Positions 1 to 5,262 of a stretch of DNA of 5,420 nucleotides are shown piece by piece. The DNA is from Alphaproteobacteria bacterium. GTDB taxonomy: Bacteria; Pseudomonadota; Alphaproteobacteria; CBDBCS01; JAHZLG01. The notes under the pieces are model-generated. The model had not been told where the DNA came from. It saw only the letters and a program-made list of their open reading frames with translations, and ran no database searches. Where the stretch lies: positions 1 through 5,420 of the forward strand of contig JAHZLG010000289.1 in the NCBI GenBank assembly GCA_022599995.1, read 5' to 3'. Numbering within the stretch: position 1 is the first letter of the stretch; the number at the start of each line of letters is the position of its first letter. The position numbers were made by a program, and so were the translations under genes.

Positions 1-353
1 AGCGTTATACTCAGCTTGCGGCGCGGCGCAAGCAACCGTCGCGGGTGTTGTCTGGGGGGGAGCGCAGGTTGTTAGAAATATCGCGTGCGTTGGTCATGGA
101 CCCGTCGGGGTTGCTGGTGGATGAACCGTCGATTGGTCTTGAGCCGCGTTACATCGATATGGTGTTTGAGATTTTGGCTGATATCCGCGATGTCGATAAG
201 CGGACGATCCTGATGGTTGAGCAGAATGCGCGCAAGGGATTGCAGTTTGCGGATATTGGTTATGTGTTGGTGTCGGGCAAATTGGCATTGGCGGCGCGTG
301 GCGCGGAATTGGCGGACATGCCGGAAGTAAAGGAACTGTTCCTAGGCGGCTAA
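1..353 (+). CDS. ABC transporter ATP-binding protein, LivF-type, C-terminal part (5' end outside window)
   Basis: The open frame runs in from the left edge (first whole codon at base 3) and ends at TAA 351-353, giving 116 residues. It carries an ABC signature LSGGE (residues 16-20), a Walker B motif with the catalytic pair D40-E41 in LLVDEPSIGL, and the LivF-style ending MVEQNARKGLQFADIGYVL. The switch-loop histidine position is Q74, which is normal in LivF-type subunits. Full-length LivF proteins are about 235 residues, so roughly the first half, including Walker A, lies outside the window. By family, this ATPase works at the inner face of the cytoplasmic membrane and powers uptake of branched-chain amino acids or similar substrates; the actual substrate cannot be read here. 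It is richer in G+C than the genes to its right and converges with the minus-strand operon, so I treat it as host backbone flanking an insertion. Confidence 0.9.
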   Translation, partial: RYTQLAARRKQPSRVLSGGERRLLEISRALVMDPSGLLVDEPSIGLEPRYIDMVFEILADIRDVDKRTILMVEQNARKGLQFADIGYVLVSGKLALAARGAELADMPEVKELFLGG

Positions 354-477
354 TACAAATTTATGTTTTCTGCAGAGACCAAATCAGGCAATTAGCCCTT
401 CTCACGTTTCTCGTCTGAATTGCGTCAAACTGAATTTAGTTGCATCGACAAAATAATAAAACAAATGTGACAATGTG
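354..477. other. Convergent intergenic gap between the ABC ATPase and the E1-like gene
   Basis: These 124 bases lie between two convergent stop codons. They are AT-rich and carry no ORF with a plausible ribosome-binding site. One loose inverted repeat, GGCTAAT (348-354) and ATTAGCC (391-397), spans the ATPase stop codon with 36 bases between the arms. It is not followed by a T-run, so I do not call it a terminator. This is probably the left junction of the accessory segment. Confidence 0.55.
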
Positions 478-480
478 TCA
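449..480 (-). terminator. Weak candidate terminator of the E1/JAB/Ubl operon
   Basis: Read on the minus strand, the E1 stop codon starts a short hairpin: TGACA, loop CAT, TGTCA (480 down to 468). It is followed by the T-rich tract CATTTGTTTTATTATTTTG (467 to 449). Hairpin plus U-rich tail is the layout of an intrinsic terminator, and it sits exactly where the operon should end. The stem has only five pairs and is poor in G+C, so it would be inefficient. Confidence 0.35.
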
Positions 481-1905
481 GTTATCGTTCGCCAGATTAT
501 CGACTGCCCTCTTGCGAATTGCATTTTTATTAATAAGTGAGAGGGACCTGTTGAAATATTTATTTTTCTTCTCGTCTCCGATAATCCATTGGCTAAGCAT
601 TAGACAAGCTCCGATTACCCCCATAAAGGGTAGCGCGCCAGCCGTGTCATGAATTCCGCAGTAGTCTGACTGTTTTTCAATGGACCTAAGCTCTTCGATG
701 GCCGGATGACCAGAGTGATCTTGATTCAATTCTTTTGTATCAGGGGCATTACTTTTCTGCCAAGGCACTGGGGTGGTTTTGTTCGAAGAATCAAATGACC
801 TAACAATCAGACTATAGTACATCGATAGGGTGTCATTGATATGGCCCCCGAGGGCAACATCAAAGTATTTCCCATTGCGACAAGTGACAATTTTTCTTCT
901 GGCTTCTAGATTATCGACTCCTCCTAAGTATGTTTTTTCTCCAACGTCAACCGTCTTATTGGAGAACAATTTATCAATGCGCGTTATTTGCGAGCGCAAT
1001 TTCGTGTCGCATTGGCAGAGAAATTCTTTGCAAAGCTCCGTCTTTAAAATGCCTTCCCCCCGAGGGTCCAGAAAAATTTCATCCACTAACAGGGATGTGG
1101 AAAAATTCGATGGACTTATTTCATCGAAATCTTGCAATGTAATTGCTGGTAGAGGCTGTCCTCCTAATTCCTCTAAGCACTTCAATGCCCAACAGTAAGC
1201 TTGCCCAAGTTGGCCGAGGCCCACAATGTGTATATGCGTAGTTGGGAGAGACCAATTTCGATCTTTCATACTCGCGGGGAGCTTCGTTCCGGCTACAAAT
1301 TCTCGCAGATTGAGAAAATAGGAATCATAATCTCGAGGTGCGCTGTCAACATCGAAGCAGTGCTGATGTAAAGCACACACCGCCACCGCCCCCGCTACAA
1401 GAGGAGACAAAGGGAAAGTCGGAACCTCTGGCGATGATGGAGCCGTTTCCGACAAGTCTCGCGAAATACCGCCATGCCAACCTACGAATTGAACAGATCG
1501 AAAGAAGCCGCTCTCGCAGGGCAACAGGCTTGGTGAAAGCGCGCTACCAATTGCCAGCATAGGAAGAGTACGATGATGCTTTGGCAATTCTTGGGGCAAA
1601 CAGATGTCTCCCCCTGCGTTTGTAATTATAGATACCGTTGATTCGTCCAATGTTTCCAAGCCCCTCTCAGTACATACCAGAATGCGCCGAGCTGGCTTGT
1701 CTGTTGTATGGGTAGAACGGCGTACTAATTCTATGATGGTTCGCAGACACCATAATTTATACGAATCGAAGGGATCATCGATTGTGACAACCACACTTGC
1801 CATATACGTTTGCTTCCGCCTAATTTTCTCTAGGCTGTCTCCGGACAAACACGCTGCACGTTCAGGTCTTGACAAACGACGTCCGATATATGCCTGTTGA
1901 GTCAT
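478..1905 (-). CDS. E1-like ThiF-family adenylyltransferase (ubiquitin-activating-like)
   Basis: 475 residues. The C-terminal half is an E1/ThiF Rossmann adenylation domain: nucleotide loop VGLGQLG (228-234), acidic pair D259 and D261 in LQDFDEISPSN, N267, lysine K288 in the position that binds ATP phosphate, and D331 in GGVDNLEARR. Near the C-terminus, C416 in DYCGIHDTAGALPFMGVIGA matches a Cys-Gly motif seen in bacterial E1-like ThiF proteins and is the best candidate for the thioester cysteine. The usual N-x-x-R arginine is absent (N267-F-S-T270). Residues 1-220 form an extra N-terminal region without a recognised motif, except a helix-like stretch LSPLVAGAVAVCALHQHCF (166-184) that resembles the segment preceding the adenylation domain in related bacterial proteins. 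By family, E1 proteins adenylate the C-terminus of a ubiquitin-like protein and pass it to a cysteine. The start is ATG 1905-1903, overlapping the JAB stop as ATGA, so translation is probably coupled. Being alongside JAB rather than thiamine or molybdopterin genes argues for protein conjugation, not cofactor synthesis. Confidence 0.88.
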   Translation of the reverse strand: MTQQAYIGRRLSRPERAACLSGDSLEKIRRKQTYMASVVVTIDDPFDSYKLWCLRTIIELVRRSTHTTDKPARRILVCTERGLETLDESTVSIITNAGGDICLPQELPKHHRTLPMLAIGSALSPSLLPCESGFFRSVQFVGWHGGISRDLSETAPSSPEVPTFPLSPLVAGAVAVCALHQHCFDVDSAPRDYDSYFLNLREFVAGTKLPASMKDRNWSLPTTHIHIVGLGQLGQAYCWALKCLEELGGQPLPAITLQDFDEISPSNFSTSLLVDEIFLDPRGEGILKTELCKEFLCQCDTKLRSQITRIDKLFSNKTVDVGEKTYLGGVDNLEARRKIVTCRNGKYFDVALGGHINDTLSMYYSLIVRSFDSSNKTTPVPWQKSNAPDTKELNQDHSGHPAIEELRSIEKQSDYCGIHDTAGALPFMGVIGACLMLSQWIIGDEKKNKYFNRSLSLINKNAIRKRAVDNLANDN

Positions 1906-2471
1906 GTGATTATCCCATGGGAGTGGTGGGTGCTACGAGTGTTGATGTGATATCTGCGAAGGTGCCGAGGGATTGTTTGCCATGTCGATACTCTATTTTT
2001 CCTGCCCACGTGGCGATAGATGCCCGTTAGTCTTGTTGCCGGCTGGGGTGTCGCAAACTTGGGTAGGATCAAGGCAACGTGCCGTCGACTAGGATCCGGA
2101 TTCATCGGGTTTTGCTTGTCTATTTCGCTTTGTTCGACTCCGTTAGGGTGGGTATGGATGTCACCAATGATACTACATTCCAGTTCGCGACAATGCCTAT
2201 AGACTCTACGTTTTTTCGTATTTGGAATCTGTAACCACTGGGCACTCGAGGTAGCACCAAGCGCTCGGTAAGGTAAAAAAGCACTGACCAGAATCTGTGT
2301 ACGGCCGCGGCCCATTTCTTTGATTGTACCAAGCAAATACCCCCCACTTTCGCGTCCTCCCGCGCTATGCTGACGGAGTGTGCGGTGAATGTCTTGCCAG
2401 TCCAACTCGGTAAAACAGAGCAAGAAAGAAGGTTTTTTAATACCTAACTGCCACTTTATGAGATCGAGCAT
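1902..2471 (-). CDS. JAB/MPN (JAMM) zinc metalloprotease, deubiquitinase-like
   Basis: 189 residues from ATG 2471. The JAMM zinc site is visible: E41 in RESGGYLLG, then H106-T-H108-P in GDIHTHPNG, S115 and D118 in QSEID. JAB proteins hydrolyse the bond after the C-terminal glycine of ubiquitin-like proteins, to mature a precursor or remove it from targets; in CBASS this is the role of Cap3 and in Bil systems of BilC. Spacing between the second histidine and the serine is six residues, one fewer than the classical H-x-H-x7-S-x2-D. The frame can be extended to a TTG at 2492, but that start lies inside the upstream gene, whereas ATG 2471 has GGGAG (2479-2483) seven bases upstream, so I prefer the ATG. 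The gene starts 11 bases after the upstream stop and ends overlapping the E1 start. The C-terminal 25 residues are rich in His, Arg, Ser and Thr and lie beyond the core fold. Confidence 0.87.
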   Translation of the reverse strand: MLDLIKWQLGIKKPSFLLCFTELDWQDIHRTLRQHSAGGRESGGYLLGTIKEMGRGRTQILVSAFLPYRALGATSSAQWLQIPNTKKRRVYRHCRELECSIIGDIHTHPNGVEQSEIDKQNPMNPDPSRRHVALILPKFATPQPATRLTGIYRHVGRKNRVSTWQTIPRHLRRYHINTRSTHHSHGIIT

Positions 2472-2478
2472 AAGATTA

Positions 2479-2483
2479 CTCCC
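2479..2483 (-). promoter_or_regulatory. Ribosome-binding site of the JAB gene, overlapping the upstream stop
   Basis: The minus-strand sequence TAGGGAG contains both the TAG stop of the 308-residue gene (2485-2483) and the Shine-Dalgarno GGGAG, seven bases before ATG 2471. Ribosomes ending on the first gene stand on the initiation site of the second, which favours coupled translation. This site also decides between the TTG (2492) and ATG (2471) starts. Confidence 0.7.
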
Positions 2484-3409
2484 TACAACCAATTCCGCAA
2501 AGTCTTAATGTAGCGAAACAGCGACCAGCTTGTGTCCCAAACGTTTTCGTCTTCCGTTCTTCTCCACTTGCGTTTTTGCAAATACCAATAGCGATCAAAA
2601 GGCCCATAGAAGTGCTCATGGTCGATTAACTTCTTCTTGTTTTGCGTTTGTTTTAGGATGACGTTTTTTTCAGTGATTGTTGCCAAAGGTGGCTGCGATG
2701 ACATCTTAGCAAAATCTATATTCAATCGAACCGTTTGCCCGGAACGCATGTGCAAATTAAGAGCAACGGTTGTGTCTTCGATCGACCAATCACTAATATA
2801 CTTGCGTGTTTCAGCACGCATAAGACATGTGGAGACATCATCAGATGATTTGTCACCTTGCCAGCGATTCTCGGTGACCAGCAAAAATATGGCTATCCAT
2901 CTACCCGTTTTCTGCTGTGTTGCAAAGCAACCTAATGGCTTAGCAAGATCAACTTGGTCTCCTGTGTCAGAATCCTCGGAGGTGACATGTAGCTCGTAGT
3001 CACTGCCATGCTGTAGGGGGTCAATATTGGCCTGGCGCAGTGCCCAATTGAAAACACGTTCTGTAAGAATAGAGATAGGAATTGATTCAAGCTCGAAAAC
3101 CTTGTCCTCAAATTCTACCCTTACGTCGAGATGTGCCATCGGCGAAAGAATGATTTCATCGTTTTCCTCAAGTTGTTCAGGAATCGGACGTTTGTCGTCA
3201 AGACACGCAAGCGTGTCTTGACCTTGATCTTCTTCACAGTCGAGCAGGGGCACGCGGAATTCACCGGGGCAGTCGACGCGATATACCAACCATGGAGTTC
3301 CGTCTGTGCTTGACTGTTCCACTGAAGACAGCAAATCGGTTGATTCTGCGTTTTCAATGTCTAACTTGGATTCTGCGACTGCGCCAAATTTGTATGTGAT
3401 AATTTGCAT
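2483..3409 (-). CDS. Putative ubiquitin-like protein with a possible cysteine-less E2-like C-terminal domain
   Basis: 308 residues, first gene of the operon. I do not recognise it by a signature motif; the call rests on context and pattern. Residues about 92-178 read like a beta-grasp: strand LDVRVEFEDKVFELESI, helix ILTERVFNWALRQANI, strand DYELHV, then QVDLAKPLG and a last strand GRWIAIFLLV. Residues 1-90 may be a second, divergent beta-grasp, ending EENDEIILSP like many Ubl last strands; tandem Ubls are known in BilA. Residues about 195-308 have E2/RWD-like order: helix, strands TVALNLHM and TVRLNIDFA, then SQPPLATI in the place of the E2 YPxxPP turn, and a Trp-rich C-terminal helical part. 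No cysteine follows C195, so a canonical E2 nucleophile is missing. There is no C-terminal Gly-Gly. ATG 3409 has a strong ribosome-binding site. By position it would be the modifier, the conjugating partner, or both. The gene is certain; the fold assignments are tentative. Confidence 0.6.
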   Translation of the reverse strand: MQIITYKFGAVAESKLDIENAESTDLLSSVEQSSTDGTPWLVYRVDCPGEFRVPLLDCEEDQGQDTLACLDDKRPIPEQLEENDEIILSPMAHLDVRVEFEDKVFELESIPISILTERVFNWALRQANIDPLQHGSDYELHVTSEDSDTGDQVDLAKPLGCFATQQKTGRWIAIFLLVTENRWQGDKSSDDVSTCLMRAETRKYISDWSIEDTTVALNLHMRSGQTVRLNIDFAKMSSQPPLATITEKNVILKQTQNKKKLIDHEHFYGPFDRYWYLQKRKWRRTEDENVWDTSWSLFRYIKTLRNWL

Positions 3410-3417
3410 TGTGATTG

Positions 3418-3426
3418 CTCCTCCTC
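3418..3426 (-). promoter_or_regulatory. Strong ribosome-binding site of the operon's first gene
   Basis: Minus-strand GAGGAGGAG ends eight bases before ATG 3409. It overlaps a small palindrome CTCCT-C-AGGAG (3421-3431) that could partly hide it in mRNA. The best -10-like hexamer is TATACT (minus strand, 3435-3430), but it has no -35 at 16-18 bases and would place the transcript start almost on the ribosome-binding site. I therefore do not claim a promoter position. Confidence 0.65.
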
Positions 3427-3668
3427 AGGAGTATAGTGTATTGAAGACTTTGGAACGGTGGATTGCTACCTCGGAATTTTTGTTTCGTTCTGTGCACAAT
3501 CCACAATATGGAACTACGGTACATTAACTGCTCGCCGAAATCAACCCTGCCGTCGGGTGGGTGTGGACAAAATTTATGCTATGAAGCCCACAGATGTGGC
3601 TTTCTGCTTGTTCAAGCCTTCTACCCTTGTGTTTGGTAACATTTTTGTGATAGAAGTACTACATTAGT

Positions 3669-3688
3669 CGCCCATCGATTAGTGGGCG
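3669..3688. repeat. Inverted repeat CGCCCA / TGGGCG, operator or leader hairpin candidate
   Basis: Six-base perfect arms (3669-3674 and 3683-3688) around an 8-base loop, which a T:G wobble can shorten by one pair. No T-run follows, so it is not an intrinsic terminator. It is the most GC-rich element of an otherwise AT-rich intergenic region and lies about 117 bases before the preferred HTH-peptidase start, so an operator or mRNA leader structure is plausible. Confidence 0.4.
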
Positions 3689-3725
3689 TGATGATTGCAT
3701 GTTGTGATTTGACGGCCAAATTTTA

Positions 3726-3733
3726 GGGGGGGG
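3726..3733. repeat. G8 homopolymer tract upstream of the HTH-peptidase gene
   Basis: Eight consecutive G residues follow TTTTA and precede TAAATTTG. Depending on the real start, the run is either the ribosome-binding site of a TTG start at 3739 or lies in the spacer between a TTGACG -35 and a TAAATT -10. Either placement would make expression sensitive to tract length. Confidence 0.5.
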
Positions 3734-3804
3734 TAAATTTGTTCTGCTGTCATGCATATGAAACTAGCCTCTTTTTTTCCCTTCAATCTGACACTGTTGA
3801 ACTC

Positions 3805-4932
3805 ATGCGTGGTCAAGAATTCGCAAATAGGTTGCGTGGATTGCGATTGCAGCGCAATTTCGATCAAACTGGACTTGCTTTGCGCGCTGGGCTTTCAAAA
3901 TCTATGATTTCGGCTATGGAGAGCGGCGCGCGGCTGCCTTCCTTTGAAAACCTTCCCAAACTAGCGGATGCACTGGATGTCACCGCAGACTTCTTGCTTG
4001 GTAGGACGACAGCACCTGATGCTCACGCAAGTAACCCCCTACAAATGTATCGCCAAACGCCGGAAGAGAGCCAAGCTTCTTTTAATCTGCATGCATATTC
4101 TCCTCCTCGCCAGTCTTTATCACTCTCAGAGTTGACGAGTATTGCTGAAAAAGAAGCCTTAGAAGTGCTTAAGAAGGCTAATGTTGATATCAGCATAGCC
4201 TCAGAAGTTGATGTTGAGGGTATTGCCCGATCTCATGAGATCGAGGTTATTCGGCGTGACTTACGTGCTAGCAATGTTTCAGGAATTTTTGATTTTACGC
4301 ACGGAAGGCCGCTAATTGTTTGTGGAAACCAACAAAAATCTCTAAATCATGAGCGCTTTTCGATTGCACATGAATTAGGGCACTTCTTTTTGCCAGGCCA
4401 CACGGAGCAATTCATGGGGCAGCCCCATTACTCACAAGCTCTTGCTGGACATCCGACAGATATTCTAGAACTACAGGCTAATGCTTTTGCAGCTGCACTC
4501 TTAATGCCCGTAAATGCTTTTAAAGAATCGCTTCAGACTGTAGGAAGTGTGGAAGGCTTGAATGATAAGTTTAACGTATCTAATGAGGCGGTGCTGAATC
4601 GCTACATAAACCTGTACGAAGATAAAAACACTATCTTTGTTCAGTCATATTTGCGTGGGCGCGGACAACCAATCATAACCTGCAAGTACGCGCGGCCCAC
4701 ACGCAGTCTCAAGTCAAATCATGCAAAGCTGACATACTATAAGGAAGACTTGATTCCGGAGAGAACATTGACTTACGAGATGTTGCTAGAGAATCATGAC
4801 AAACCAGTATATCGCGCACGAGAACATGGTATCGAGGTTTGGTTTCCTTCCGCTTCCGATTTGAACATACGAGTTTTGGAAGAGGTCACCGTAAAGAGTA
4901 GAAATGCCAGCACTTTGCTCACCTTCATATAG
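3805..4932 (+). CDS. XRE-family HTH regulator fused to ImmA/IrrE-type zinc metallopeptidase
   Basis: 375 residues from ATG 3805. Residues 2-67 are an XRE helix-turn-helix: EFANRLRGLR, QTGLALRAGLSKSMISAMESG, then PSFENLPKLADALDVTADFLLG. Residues 68-110 are a Pro/Ser-rich linker. About 115-275 form the ImmA/IrrE (COG2856-like) peptidase with HEXXH (H189, E190, H193 in IAHELGHFFLPG) and E222 in LELQANAFAAALLMP as likely third zinc ligand. The last ~100 residues are unassigned, perhaps a sensor. By family, such peptidases cleave repressors on stress or DNA damage (ImmA on ImmR, IrrE on DdrO, CapP on CapH). Here repressor and peptidase are one chain, divergent from the conjugation operon, so it probably controls it. 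ATG 3805 fits the usual XRE N-terminus but lacks a Shine-Dalgarno sequence; a TTG at 3739 would add 22 residues and has a G-rich run five bases upstream. A toxin-antitoxin or phage-type regulator is the main alternative. Confidence 0.87.
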   Translation: MRGQEFANRLRGLRLQRNFDQTGLALRAGLSKSMISAMESGARLPSFENLPKLADALDVTADFLLGRTTAPDAHASNPLQMYRQTPEESQASFNLHAYSPPRQSLSLSELTSIAEKEALEVLKKANVDISIASEVDVEGIARSHEIEVIRRDLRASNVSGIFDFTHGRPLIVCGNQQKSLNHERFSIAHELGHFFLPGHTEQFMGQPHYSQALAGHPTDILELQANAFAAALLMPVNAFKESLQTVGSVEGLNDKFNVSNEAVLNRYINLYEDKNTIFVQSYLRGRGQPIITCKYARPTRSLKSNHAKLTYYKEDLIPERTLTYEMLLENHDKPVYRAREHGIEVWFPSASDLNIRVLEEVTVKSRNASTLLTFI

Positions 4933-5262
4933 ATAGGTCGCATTCTCGTCGCGAATCACGGAAGATAATGCCTAAGAAGTGTTGACACTATAGCAAGATT
5001 TCGCGCGTGGTGATTTGCTGTGAAATTAGTGACGGCTTTCGTGGTGTGGTTGTTTGGCTTGGGTTTAAATAATCTTCGCCAAACTGCGCGTTCAGCCAGA
5101 TCTATAATCTAGCAAAACAGCACCCTAGGGCAGAGCCTAGTCCAGCATGTGTTGCTCCAGGCGAAAACCGAGCAAGAAGAGGTGATCAGCATGCGTGCAA
5201 AGTGCCCGTGAGATGGCATGCCATTTTGCACTGCATCGCACGGGCAACAAACAAGCCGTTAT
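4933..5262. other. Noncoding stretch at the right edge of the island
   Basis: About 330 bases without a convincing gene. Immediately after the HTH-peptidase stop is a small palindrome AGTGT-TG-ACACT (4978-4989); it contains TTGACA, but no -10 follows at a usable distance. A perfect TATAAT lies at 5103-5108 without a recognisable -35. A six-codon ORF, ATG 5191 to TGA 5211, has AGAGGTG (5178-5184) six bases upstream and runs into the hairpin at 5204-5245. I see no tRNA, attachment-site repeat or transposon end. The right island junction probably lies here. Confidence 0.5.
5204..5245. repeat. GC-rich hairpin, possible bidirectional terminator or small-RNA end
   Basis: Arms GCCCGTG (5204-5210) and CACGGGC (5239-5245) pair perfectly, continue after one mismatch with GATG/CATC, and enclose a loop containing most of the 12-base palindrome ATGGCATGCCAT (5213-5224). 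A competing pairing exists between GTGCAAA (5195-5201) and TTTGCAC (5225-5231). It lies 18 bases past the stop of the minus-strand gene at the right edge, where a terminator is expected, but neither side has a proper T-run (ACTTT on the minus strand, AACAAACA on the plus strand). Confidence 0.45.

Larger units (their letters stand above)
3410..3804. promoter_or_regulatory. Divergent regulatory region between the conjugation operon and the HTH-peptidase gene
   Basis: About 395 bases with no convincing gene. Both promoters must lie here, but neither has a clear -35/-10 pair. For the plus strand, TTGACG at 3709-3714 is a fair -35, with TAAATT (3734-3739) 19 bases downstream. Contents seen: an 8-base palindrome TGTGCACA (3491-3498) with a CACAAT repeat at a 7-base period (3495-3500, 3502-3507); a bulged hairpin AAGC-C-CACA / TGTG-GCTT (3584-3602); an inverted repeat CGCCCA / TGGGCG (3669-3688); three copies of TTGTGAT (3409-3415, 3645-3651, 3702-3708); and a G8 run (3726-3733). 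An XRE-type regulator encoded next door would be expected to bind here. Confidence 0.6.

Noticed and set aside
52..60. G7 run inside the ABC signature motif as a frameshift or phase-variation site
   Set aside because: The frame is open through it and the run simply encodes the Gly-Gly-Glu of LSGGE.
222..227. Gln in place of the switch-loop His in the ABC ATPase as a defect
   Set aside because: LVEQN is the normal form in LivF-type subunits.
478..2492. Classification as CBASS type II (Cap2/Cap3)
   Set aside because: JAB and E1 are present, but there is no E1-E2 fusion with a catalytic E2 cysteine, no CD-NTase and no effector gene in the window.
1902..2492. TTG start at 2492 for the JAB gene
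   Set aside because: It lies within the preceding gene and uses a rarer start, while ATG 2471 has GGGAG at an ideal seven-base distance.
3497..3570. Two DnaA-box-like words (CAATCCACA 3497-3505, TGTGGACAA 3562-3570), suggesting an origin
   Set aside because: They match the consensus at 7/9 and 8/9 only, there is no further cluster or replication gene, and such words are expected by chance in AT-rich DNA.
3458..3667. A 69-codon plus-strand ORF in the divergent intergenic region
   Set aside because: It has a GTG start without a ribosome-binding site, low-complexity composition and no recognisable motif; it overlaps the likely promoters.
409..4950. Shared TTCTCGTC near both island edges as attachment-site repeat
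   Set aside because: Only eight bases match, the surrounding sequence diverges and no recombinase is present; chance is sufficient.
4978..5010. TTGACA at 4982-4987 as a promoter -35
   Set aside because: No -10-like hexamer lies 16-18 bases downstream, where the sequence is GC-rich.
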